Assembly (NCBI GenBank): GCA_023416315.1
Contig: JAEZIA010000422.1
Location: 1 to 7,977 of the forward strand
Source of the DNA: Actinomycetes bacterium
GTDB taxonomy: Bacteria; Actinomycetota; Actinomycetes; Mycobacteriales; Mycobacteriaceae
Length of the DNA stretch: 7,977 bases
Direction: 5' to 3'
Positions 1 to 5,868 of the stretch are shown here, piece after piece (within the stretch, counting starts at the first letter, position 1; each line of letters starts with the position of its first letter). The notes under the pieces are model-generated. The model was not told the origin of the DNA. It did no database searches and saw only the letters and a program-made list of their open reading frames with translations. The translations under genes were made by a program, and so were the position numbers.

Positions 1-51
1 GTCGTCGTCGCGGCCGGCGACGGAGGCTTCGGGAGCGGCCGTGCTGGTCAT
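1..51 (-). CDS. Divergent regulator, N-terminal fragment (TetR family by position)
   Basis: Only the first 17 codons lie in the window. Read on the minus strand they start with ATG at 51-49 and give MTSTAAPEASVAGRDDD, open to the window edge. A strong ribosome binding site, GGAGGT, sits at plus positions 55-60 just ahead of the start, which supports this as a real gene. No domain is visible in so short a piece. The TetR assignment is inferred: in M. tuberculosis the gene divergent from the CYP138 gene is a TetR-type regulator (Rv0135c), and the spacer here carries inverted repeats of the size TetR proteins bind. The sequence to the left of the window would settle it. Confidence 0.6.
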   Translation of the reverse strand, partial: MTSTAAPEASVAGRDDD

Positions 52-73
52 CGGACCTCCTTCCGCGCTGCTC

Positions 74-102
74 TTGTCAGGACTGGTACCACAGGGTACC
101 GT
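74..102 (+). promoter_or_regulatory. Predicted promoter of the P450 gene
   Basis: TTGTCA at 74-79 (one mismatch to TTGACA) and TACCGT at 97-102 (fits TANNNT) are 17 bp apart, the ideal spacing for the housekeeping mycobacterial sigma factor. Transcription would begin near 109 and leave a leader of about 50 nt ahead of the P450 start. Operator copy 1 overlaps the spacer and -10, and operator copy 2 lies just after the start point, a layout expected for direct repression. This is a motif-based prediction only. Confidence 0.5.
85..100. promoter_or_regulatory. Operator copy 1, GGTAC-N6-GTACC
   Basis: The sequence shows GGTAC at 85-89 and its inverted partner GTACC at 96-100, with a 6-bp spacer. 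A further GTACC follows directly at 101-105. The site lies inside the spacer and over the -10 region of the predicted P450 promoter, where a bound repressor would block RNA polymerase. Its design is identical to the second copy at 118-133. The cognate protein is inferred to be the divergent regulator at 1-51; this is not shown by the sequence. Confidence 0.6.
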
Positions 103-115
103 ACCTCGAAAGCCA

Positions 116-135
116 GTGGTACAACGCGGTACCAC
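116..135. promoter_or_regulatory. Operator copy 2, perfect 7-bp inverted repeat
   Basis: GTGGTAC at 116-122 and GTACCAC at 129-135 form a perfect inverted repeat with spacer AACGCG. The core GGTAC-N6-GTACC is the same as in copy 1, and the two centres (92.5 and 125.5) are 33 bp apart, about three helical turns, so two dimers would sit on the same face of the DNA. The site lies between the predicted start point and the P450 ribosome binding site. Confidence 0.6.
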
Positions 136-158
136 GCGAGTCTGGGAGGGCCTCACCG

Positions 159-1487
159 ATGAGCGAAGCGCCAACCGTCGACCTGCCGGTTACCACCGCT
201 CCGAAGCTGCCGCCGACTCCTGGTGTGCCGAACGCCCTGATCAGGCTGGCGTTCGTGCTGGCCCGCCGCCCGACGACCGATTGGCTTACCCGCCGCTACG
301 GACGCTGCGTCACAGTTCGGGTTCCGGTGTTCGGCAACACCGTGCTCGTCTCGGACCCCGCTCTGACCAAGCAGATCTTCACGACCAGTCCCGACGTCCT
401 GTACAACATCCAGCCCAACCTCAGCCGGCTGCTGGGGCCCGGGTCGGTGTTCGCCCTCGACGGCGTCGAGCATCGGGTCCGGCGCAAGCTATTGACCCCG
501 CCGTTTCACGGCAAGAGCATCAAGGCCTACGAACAGATCGTGGTCGAGGAGACGCTGCGGGAGATCGAATCCTGGCCGCAGGGAACCGAGTTCGAGACCC
601 TCGAACCGATGATGCGGATCACCCTCAACATCATCCTGCGGGCGATCTTCGGCGCCGATGGCGCGGAGTTGGAACGGTTGCGCGAGCTGATCCCGAAGTG
701 GGTGACGCTGGGTTCGCGGCTGGCGGTGCTGCCGTCGCCGAAACGGGAATTGTCCTGGACGCCCTGGGGGCGGCTGGTGGCCTACCGCCGCGAGTACGAG
801 ACGCTGGTGGACACGCTGATCAGCCGTGCACAGAGCGACCCGCACTTCGAGGACCGCACCGACGTGCTGTCACTGTTCCTGCGCAGCAGCTACGAAGACG
901 GCTCGGCGATGACGCGCGGCGAGATCGGCGACGAGCTGCTGACCCTGTTGGCCGCCGGGCATGAGACCACCGCTTCGACGCTGGCGTGGGCATTCGAGCG
1001 GATCTCCCGACACCCCGCGGTGCTGAACCGCCTGGTCGTCGAGGCCGACACCGACGACAACAGCTACCGGCAGGCCACCATCCTCGAGGTCCAGCGCAAC
1101 CGGACGGTGATCGACTTCTCCGGCCGCCACGTTGCGGTGCCGAGCTATGAGCTCGGTGATTGGATTGTGCCGCAGGGCTATTCGGTGATGGTCAGCCTGT
1201 GCCAGCTGCACGAGAATGCGGAGATGTTCGGTGATCCGGAACGTTTCGACCCGCAGCGCTTCCTGGACACCAGGCCCAACACGTTCGCCTGGGTGCCGTT
1301 CGGCGGCGGGACCCGCCGCTGCATCGGCGCGGCGTTCGCGAACATGGAGATGGACGTCGTGCTGCGGACGGTCTTGCGGCACTTCACGATTGCCGCCACC
1401 AGTGCGCCTGGGGAGAAGTGGCATTCGCGGGGCGTGGCGTTCACCCCGAAGAAGGGCGGCCGCGTCGTCGTGCACCGACGCCGCTGA
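159..1487 (+). CDS. Cytochrome P450, CYP138-type
   Basis: This 442-residue protein is a soluble bacterial class P450 monooxygenase, which takes electrons from a ferredoxin and inserts one oxygen atom into an organic substrate. The landmarks are in order: HRVRRK of the C-helix (105-110), oxygen-activating I-helix AGHETT (266-271), K-helix ExxR as E310-V-Q-R313, PERF (360-363), and the haem loop FGGGTRRCIG (381-390) with Cys388 as iron ligand. There is no membrane segment. The proline usually found three residues after the ExxR arginine is Thr316. The ATG start has GGGAGGG at 144-150 with 8-nt spacing. Length and neighbours (divergent regulator, convergent msrA) match M. tuberculosis cyp138 (Rv0136), so orthology is likely; the substrate is unknown. 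Two repeats in its leader suggest control by the divergent regulator. Confidence 0.93.
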   Translation: MSEAPTVDLPVTTAPKLPPTPGVPNALIRLAFVLARRPTTDWLTRRYGRCVTVRVPVFGNTVLVSDPALTKQIFTTSPDVLYNIQPNLSRLLGPGSVFALDGVEHRVRRKLLTPPFHGKSIKAYEQIVVEETLREIESWPQGTEFETLEPMMRITLNIILRAIFGADGAELERLRELIPKWVTLGSRLAVLPSPKRELSWTPWGRLVAYRREYETLVDTLISRAQSDPHFEDRTDVLSLFLRSSYEDGSAMTRGEIGDELLTLLAAGHETTASTLAWAFERISRHPAVLNRLVVEADTDDNSYRQATILEVQRNRTVIDFSGRHVAVPSYELGDWIVPQGYSVMVSLCQLHENAEMFGDPERFDPQRFLDTRPNTFAWVPFGGGTRRCIGAAFANMEMDVVLRTVLRHFTIAATSAPGEKWHSRGVAFTPKKGGRVVVHRRR

Positions 1488-1491
1488 CAGG

Positions 1492-1557
1492 CCCGCGAGC
1501 GTGCGTGCCGTGCACGCCGGTGACGGCGTGTCCTGTGCCGACACGCACGCTCGCGGG
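1492..1557. terminator. Nested palindrome between convergent P450 and msrA genes
   Basis: CCCGCGAGCGTGCGTG (1492-1507) and its exact reverse complement (1542-1557) form a 16-bp perfect stem. Inside the loop is a second stem, CACGCCG (1513-1519) and CGGCGTG (1524-1530), around GTGA. It starts five bases after the P450 stop and ends just before the msrA stop, so it could end transcription from both sides. There is no T-run, so an intrinsic terminator of the classical type is not shown; a stem without a U tract, or a dispersed intergenic palindrome, are both possible. Confidence 0.55.
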
Positions 1558-1572
1558 AGGGAAAGCTAGACG

Positions 1573-2082
1573 CTAGACCTGCGCCCGCTTCGGCAGTTTC
1601 CAGCCCGCCCGCGGGAAGTGGCAGGTGTAACCGTTCGGGTAGTGCAGCAGGTAATCCTGATGCTCGGGCTCGGCCTCCCAGAAGTCGCCGGCTGGTGTCA
1701 CCTCGGTGACGACCTTGCCCGGCCACAGCCCGGAGGCGTCGACGTCGGCGATCGTGTCGAGCGCGACCTGCTTCTGCTCGTCGTCGAGATAGAAGATCGC
1801 CGACCGGTAACTGGTGCCGACGTCGTTGCCCTGCCGGTTCTTCGTGCTCGGATCGTGGATCTGGAAGAAGAACTCGAGCAGTGCGCGGAAATCGGTCTGC
1901 GTCGGGTCGTACTCGATCTCGATCGCCTCGGCATGGCCGGGATGGTTGCGGTAGGTCGGGTGGTCGTTCTGCCCGCCGGTATAGCCCACCCGGGTCGAGA
2001 CCACACCGGGCTGCTTGCGGATCAGGTCCTGCATGCCCCAGAAGCAACCGCCCGCCAGGATCGCCCTCTTCATCGTAGTCAC
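1573..2082 (-). CDS. msrA: Peptide methionine (S)-S-oxide reductase MsrA
   Basis: This 169-residue cytosolic enzyme reduces the S-epimer of methionine sulfoxide, free or in proteins, back to methionine using thioredoxin-type reductants. The active-site motif GGCFWG lies at residues 11-16 with catalytic Cys13, and the recycling cysteine is Cys154 in NGYTCHF. The family blocks GTSYRSAIFY (89-98), GDFWEAEPEHQDYL (132-145) and GY-C are intact. The chosen start is GTG at 2082-2080: it overlaps the msrB stop as GTGA, has AAGGAGGA at plus 2086-2093, and places the two cysteines at 13 and 154 as I recall for M. tuberculosis MsrA. The inner ATG at 2073 is the alternative. The overlap points to translational coupling with msrB, so both stereoisomers would be repaired from one message. 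Confidence 0.93.
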   Translation of the reverse strand: MTTMKRAILAGGCFWGMQDLIRKQPGVVSTRVGYTGGQNDHPTYRNHPGHAEAIEIEYDPTQTDFRALLEFFFQIHDPSTKNRQGNDVGTSYRSAIFYLDDEQKQVALDTIADVDASGLWPGKVVTEVTPAGDFWEAEPEHQDYLLHYPNGYTCHFPRAGWKLPKRAQV

Positions 2083-2540
2083 GCGTCCTCCTTGGAAGTG
2101 TCGAACAACTTGGTGTACTCGCCGTAGCCCTGCGCCTCGAGGTCGTCGAGGTGGATGAATCTCAGCGAAGCGGAGTTGATGCAGTAGCGCAACCCGCCCT
2201 GCGCCCGGGGACCGTCTGTGAAGACGTGCCCCAGATGGCTGTCGCCGGCGGCCGAGCGAACCTCGGTGCGGAGCATGAGGTGGCTGAAGTCCCGCTTGGT
2301 CACGACGTTGGACTGCTCGATCGGTTTGGTGAAACTCGGCCATCCGGAGCCGCTGTCGAACTTGTCGACCGAGGCGAACAGTGGCTCGCCGGAGACGACA
2401 TCGACGTAGATACCCGGCTCGTGGTTGTCCCAGTATTCGCCCGTGAACGGCCGCTCGGTTCCATTGCGCTGAGTGACCCGGTATTGCTCTGGAGACAGCG
2501 CCGAAACGGCGGTGGGATTGCGGTGATAGTCGTGCGACAT
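2079..2540 (-). CDS. msrB: Peptide methionine (R)-S-oxide reductase MsrB, single-cysteine form
   Basis: This 153-residue protein reduces the R-epimer of methionine sulfoxide and complements MsrA. The core motifs are GTERPFTGEY (27-36), GWPSF (66-70), DSHLGHVFTDGP (100-111) and RYCINSASLRF (118-128) with catalytic Cys120. That is the only cysteine in the protein. The two CxxC pairs that bind zinc in many MsrBs are absent (VDVVSG and RSAAGD stand there), and the usual resolving cysteine before GWPSF is Ser65. The sequence resembles the MsrB half of PilB-type MsrA/MsrB fusions. The start is uncertain: ATG at 2540 is chosen, while GTG at 2579 would add 13 residues; neither has a good ribosome binding site. 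It is first in a two-gene unit with msrA. Confidence 0.9.
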   Translation of the reverse strand: MSHDYHRNPTAVSALSPEQYRVTQRNGTERPFTGEYWDNHEPGIYVDVVSGEPLFASVDKFDSGSGWPSFTKPIEQSNVVTKRDFSHLMLRTEVRSAAGDSHLGHVFTDGPRAQGGLRYCINSASLRFIHLDDLEAQGYGEYTKLFDTSKEDA

Positions 2541-2636
2541 GCCCGGTTCAACGATGGAAGGGTCGTTGGATAATCCCACGTCACGGTTCCGTCAGAAATG
2601 CCTCCTGCCTGCGATCAAAACCTCGACAAAGGCCGG

Positions 2637-2650
2637 TAGAACGTGTTCTA
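2637..2650. promoter_or_regulatory. KstR-type operator, TAGAAC-GT-GTTCTA
   Basis: The 14-bp sequence is a perfect inverted repeat of TAGAAC with a 2-bp spacer and fits the consensus TNNAACNNGTTNNA described for KstR, the TetR-family repressor of cholesterol catabolism in mycobacteria and rhodococci. It lies 8 bp before the GTG start of the SnoaL-like gene, where binding would cover the promoter, and in the shared spacer with msrB. The match is seen directly; that KstR binds here is inference. Confidence 0.65.
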
Positions 2651-2658
2651 GTTTGAGG

Positions 2659-3159
2659 GTGCCGCACTTCTCTCGTGAAGAACTGAAAGAGGCTTTCGCG
2701 ACCTTCGAGAACACCGTCGCCGAGGCCGCCCGCACTCAGGACTGGGACGCCTGGGTGAGTCACTACACCCCCGACGTCGACTACATCGAGCATGCGATGG
2801 GCACCATGAAGGGCCGCGACGAAGTCCGGGCCTGGATCACCAGAACCATGAGCATTTTTCCCGGTAGCTACATGACCGAATTCCCGTCGCTGTGGGCGGT
2901 ATTCGACGAGGACACCGGCCGGGTCATCTGCGAACTGGACAACCCCATGCGCGACCCCGGAGACGGCACGATCATCAGCGCCACCAACATCTCGATCGTC
3001 ACCTATGCCGGCGACGGGCTGTGGTCGCGTCAAGAAGACATCTACAACCCGCTGCGCTTCCTGAAGGCGGGGATGAAGTGGTGCAAGAAAGCCGAAAAGC
3101 TCGGCACGCTCGACGACGAGGCGGCCGCCTGGATGCGCGCCAACGGGGGCCTCAAGTGA
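2659..3159 (+). CDS. SnoaL/NTF2-like protein, Rv0138-like
   Basis: This 166-residue protein has the look of a small SnoaL/nuclear-transport-factor-2 fold: an N-terminal helix, the segment WVSHYTPDVDYIEHAMGTMKGRD region (32-54) typical of these cones, then alternating strands (VICELDN 89-95, ISATNISIVTY 106-116, LWSRQEDIYNP 121-131). Some relatives are isomerases or dehydratases, others only bind ligands, so no reaction can be assigned. The GTG at 2659 is preferred to the upstream ATG at 2539 because it gives the Rv0138 length as I recall it, begins right after the KstR-type operator, and avoids reading through it. Only GAGG touches the start, so translation may be leaderless or nearly so. The stop overlaps the next gene as GTGA, a coupled operon. 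Confidence 0.82.
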   Translation: MPHFSREELKEAFATFENTVAEAARTQDWDAWVSHYTPDVDYIEHAMGTMKGRDEVRAWITRTMSIFPGSYMTEFPSLWAVFDEDTGRVICELDNPMRDPGDGTIISATNISIVTYAGDGLWSRQEDIYNPLRFLKAGMKWCKKAEKLGTLDDEAAAWMRANGGLK

Positions 3160-4175
3160 GCCAGCCCAAGCTCGTCATCGGGGCGAACGGATTTCTCGGT
3201 TCGCACGTCACCCGCCAACTGGTCGCCGACGGGCATCAGGTGCGGGTCATGGTGCGACCGAATGCCAACACGATCTCCATCGACGACCTGGACGTGCAGC
3301 GCTTCACCGGTGACATCTGGGACAACGACGTTCTTCGTGAGGCGATGACCGGGGTCGACGACGTCTACTACTGCGTCGTCGACACCCGCGGCTGGCTCAG
3401 CAATCCCGCGCCGCTGTTCCGCACCAACGTCGAAGGCACCCGCAACGTCCTCGACGTCGCCAAGGACATGAACCTGCACCGGTTCATCTTCACCAGCAGC
3501 TACGTCACCGTCGGGCGCCGACGCGGCCGGACGGCCAGCGAAGCCGATGTCATCGTCGACCGCGGCCTGACCCCCTATGTCCGCTCCCGGGTGCAGGCCG
3601 AGGAACTGGTGTTGCGCTACGCCCGCGACCACGGCCTGCCGGCCATCGCGATGTGCGTCTCGACCACCTACGGCAGTGGCGACTGGGGGCGCACCCCGCA
3701 CGGCGCGATCATCGCCGGCGCCGCCTTCGGCAAGCTGCCGTTCGTGATGGGCGGGATCGAACTGGAAGCCGTCGGCGTCGACGACGCCGCCCGCGCCATG
3801 ATCCTGGCCGCCGAGCGGGGCGGGGTCGGCGAGCGCTACCTGATCTCGGAGAAGATGATCAGCAACGCCGAGGTGGCCCGTATCGCCGCGCTGGAGGCCG
3901 GCGTCCCGCCGCCGGCCAAGACCATTCCGCTGCCCGTCGCCTACGCGCTCGCCGCGCTCGGCACCGCCAAGGCGCGGCTACGGCGCACCGACGAGAAGCT
4001 GTCGCTGGGATCGTTGCGGCTGATGCGCGCCGAGGGCCCGCTCGACTGCGCCAAGGCCGTCCAGGAACTGGGCTGGCAGCCCCGTCCGGTCGAGGAATCG
4101 ATCCGCGAAGCCGCCCGCTTCTGGGTCGGGCTTCGCGACGCCAAGCGCAAGGCGAAGGCGGCCCAGCCGGACTGA
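3156..4175 (+). CDS. NAD(P)-dependent epimerase/dehydratase (extended SDR), Rv0139-like
   Basis: This 339-residue protein is an extended short-chain dehydrogenase of the epimerase/dihydroflavonol-reductase/3-beta-hydroxysteroid-dehydrogenase type. The Rossmann nucleotide motif GANGFLG is at 9-15, an Arg at 34 after the second strand suggests NADP(H), NVEGTRNVLD is at 91-100, TSS is at 113-115 and the catalytic region TPYVRSRVQAEEL is at 139-151. In most relatives the last motif is YxxxK; here it is Y141-x3-R145, so the usual catalytic lysine is an arginine. The GTG at 3156 overlaps the upstream stop by four bases and is just ahead of the Rossmann strand, so it is the likely start; longer upstream readings run through the neighbouring gene. 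The substrate is unknown; the operator upstream of the operon hints at a sterol or lipid. Confidence 0.88.
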   Translation: MSQPKLVIGANGFLGSHVTRQLVADGHQVRVMVRPNANTISIDDLDVQRFTGDIWDNDVLREAMTGVDDVYYCVVDTRGWLSNPAPLFRTNVEGTRNVLDVAKDMNLHRFIFTSSYVTVGRRRGRTASEADVIVDRGLTPYVRSRVQAEELVLRYARDHGLPAIAMCVSTTYGSGDWGRTPHGAIIAGAAFGKLPFVMGGIELEAVGVDDAARAMILAAERGGVGERYLISEKMISNAEVARIAALEAGVPPPAKTIPLPVAYALAALGTAKARLRRTDEKLSLGSLRLMRAEGPLDCAKAVQELGWQPRPVEESIREAARFWVGLRDAKRKAKAAQPD

Positions 4176-4398
4176 ACCGGCGCGCAGGCGAAAACGTGGT
4201 CCCGCCGATGACGCCGCGGATCCTCGCCCGGTGGTCGCCGTCGTGATCGCCGGCGCCGTCGCAATCGTCCGTCACCGCCGACACCGGCGGTGCGTTCAAC
4301 GTGGAGGTCGACGAGAAGGGCACCGCACGGACAGCTCGTCGGCGGCTGAGTCGGTCTCGGTGAGGTGCCGGGCCAGGCTGGTCGCAGCCGACGCCCCC
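4176..4398. other. Convergent spacer with coding-like remnant
   Basis: This gene-free gap separates the epimerase from the convergent secreted-protein gene. From ATG at 4209 one plus-strand frame reads MTPRILARWSPS and stops; the adjacent frame from 4231 gives a hydrophobic run VVAVVIAGAVAIV; a third frame then reads SVTADTGGAFNVEVDEKGTA. Joined, these would look like a short membrane-anchored protein broken by two frameshifts. This may be a decayed gene or chance in GC-rich DNA. No intact gene is supported. Confidence 0.25.
4273..4292. terminator. Hairpin between convergent genes
   Basis: CACCGCCG (4273-4280) and CGGCGGTG (4285-4292) form a perfect 8-bp GC-rich stem around the 4-nt loop ACAC. 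It lies between two genes that point at each other and could end transcription from either side. There is no T-run on either strand, so this is only a candidate. Confidence 0.35.
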
Positions 4399-5868
4399 TC
4401 ACTGCACGGTGATGAAGACCGGGGTCACTGAGATACCCCCGTAGCTAGGGCCGTCCGAGAGGACGTACCGGAACATATCGGTCCCTCGGTAATTCAATGG
4501 GGGGGTGTACGTGACGGTGCCCTGCGAGTAGTTGTAAGTCACCCTGCCCCCCATGACGGAGGTTGTGTCAGCCTTCAAAACCACTTTGGCGCCGCCGCTG
4601 CCGGTGACGTCGTTGGCCACCACGTTCAGAATGACCTGACGATTGCGGTAGCTGGTGTAGTTGTCCACGTTGCCAACAGGCGCCCTTCGACTTGTGTATG
4701 GCGGGACGGTGAAGAAGGCGACGGTGGTTCCTCCCGTAACGCCGGTGCTGTCGGTCATTTGGTACAGGCTGAATTCAGTTCGGCCATAGAAGCCCCCTGG
4801 GGGAGTGTTGCTGACCCATCCGGCTGATGTGGCGCTGTACTTACCGACCAGTGCGGGCTGCAGATAGATCAACTTCTTCGTGCCTCGCCCTACGTCATTG
4901 AGGAGGACGTTCTCCGTTCGCGTGAAGCCTTGTGGATAGGAAAAAGCAGAGGTGTAGACATCCTGGTAGGCCTGCGGATAGGTAGTGGCCAGAGCCGTGG
5001 CCAGAGCCGTCGGCGTCGAGCTGAGTTGTTCGGTGCTGTCTTGCGGCAGGACTATGTCGGGTGTGTCGATGTCGTCGATCGGGAAGATTTTGAAGACTTC
5101 GGGTGCGACAAACCACCGCGCGTATGCGGCCAGTGGCGCGCCGACGACGGGGATCATCCCGATGCCATCAATGACCATGTCGCCGAATTCGTCAGCCATA
5201 TCGACGAGGTCACCTTTGCCTGCGGCGGCAGTGAATTCCCGGAAATCCGAAACCAGCCTGCGCCCGTTGTAGAGCGTCCCCAGCACGGGGGTCCAACCGA
5301 CGGTCACGTTGTACTCGGCGTCGGCCTGCTGCTGTTGGATTTCCCTCAGGCCCGTGAGCGGCACCTGGCCGGTTACACCCGACGCACTGGCCAGCTGACT
5401 GACCCCGGTTGCCAGTACCCGAAAGCCATTTTCCAACTGACCCAGCAAGCCGGTCGCGGCCTCATCAATGGCAGTCGCCACCGTCTTCGGCGCGACCGAC
5501 ACGCTCGGCGCGTCAGCGGGACTTATCGGGGTGCGGGTCCCCTTGGGTTGCGTCAAGACCTGTCGTGATGCCGAGATCACGGACGCCGGGGCTTTGGACT
5601 CCGAAGTAGTGACGGCAGACGGGGGGTGCGTGATCGACTTCGGTGCCGGGCGGTGACCTGCCGACGATGCCGGTCTGCCGGTGTGGCCAACCGACGACGA
5701 ATGATTATCCGACCCGGCGTCGTCGGCGTGGGCTACCCCGGAGCCGCCGGCTAGCGCAGCCGCACCCACACCCAGCGCCAGCGCACCCGCTCCCAACCAC
5801 GCGTGTGGTTGGATTCTCCGGTTGGCTTTCGCGCGCTTCGACCCCGTCGACTTATGCCCAGCGACCAT
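4399..5868 (-). CDS. Secreted Ig-like (tandem-95/cadherin-like) repeat protein
   Basis: This 489-residue protein has a long mycobacterial export signal: basic KRAKANRR (11-18), hydrophobic WLGAGALALGVGAAALAGG (24-42) and cleavage predicted after VAHA (45-48). A low-complexity Ser/Pro/Thr linker (about 50-130) and a middle part of unknown fold (135-300) with a hydrophobic stretch near IGMIPVVGAPLAAYA (236-250) follow. The C-terminus holds two repeats of a bacterial Ig/tandem-95 type: a clear one (about 405-489; VVAND, YTPPLNYRGTDMFRYVLSDG) and a degenerate one (about 315-390; VLLND, GFYGRTEFSLYQMTDS). It probably acts at the cell surface or outside the cell, in adhesion or matrix contact; no enzymatic motif is visible. 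The ATG has GGGGGG at plus 5873-5878. Base use is less GC-rich than in its neighbours, suggesting later arrival. Confidence 0.8.
   Translation of the reverse strand: MVAGHKSTGSKRAKANRRIQPHAWLGAGALALGVGAAALAGGSGVAHADDAGSDNHSSSVGHTGRPASSAGHRPAPKSITHPPSAVTTSESKAPASVISASRQVLTQPKGTRTPISPADAPSVSVAPKTVATAIDEAATGLLGQLENGFRVLATGVSQLASASGVTGQVPLTGLREIQQQQADAEYNVTVGWTPVLGTLYNGRRLVSDFREFTAAAGKGDLVDMADEFGDMVIDGIGMIPVVGAPLAAYARWFVAPEVFKIFPIDDIDTPDIVLPQDSTEQLSSTPTALATALATTYPQAYQDVYTSAFSYPQGFTRTENVLLNDVGRGTKKLIYLQPALVGKYSATSAGWVSNTPPGGFYGRTEFSLYQMTDSTGVTGGTTVAFFTVPPYTSRRAPVGNVDNYTSYRNRQVILNVVANDVTGSGGAKVVLKADTTSVMGGRVTYNYSQGTVTYTPPLNYRGTDMFRYVLSDGPSYGGISVTPVFITVQ
4985..5008. repeat. In-frame 12-bp tandem duplication
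   Basis: GTGGCCAGAGCC occurs twice head to tail (4985-4996 and 4997-5008). It lies in the secreted-protein gene and encodes the duplicated TALA-TALA at about residues 287-294, keeping the frame. It is a simple slippage product and a possible length-variable site. Confidence 0.85.

Noticed and set aside
41..964. A 307-codon plus-strand frame from GTG 41
   Set aside because: It overlaps the P450 gene in another frame, starts within the divergent regulator, and its product is Arg/Ala/Gly/Pro-rich with no motif.
1565..1578. GCTAGAC tandem direct repeat across the msrA stop
   Set aside because: Seven bases repeated twice is short and could be chance; there is no adjoining mobile element for which it could be a target-site duplication.
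2083..2343. N-terminal extension of msrA into msrB
   Set aside because: The frame is a shadow of msrB; the ribosome binding site and the catalytic cysteine position support the start at 2082.
2539..2658. Upstream ATG extending the SnoaL-like protein by 40 residues
   Set aside because: The extension would run through the KstR-type operator and overlap the msrB start, and has no family resemblance; GTG 2659 gives the expected family length.
2892..3155. N-terminal extension of the epimerase
   Set aside because: It lies entirely inside the SnoaL-like gene in another frame and reads as an Arg/His-rich shadow; the Rossmann motif begins right after GTG 3156.
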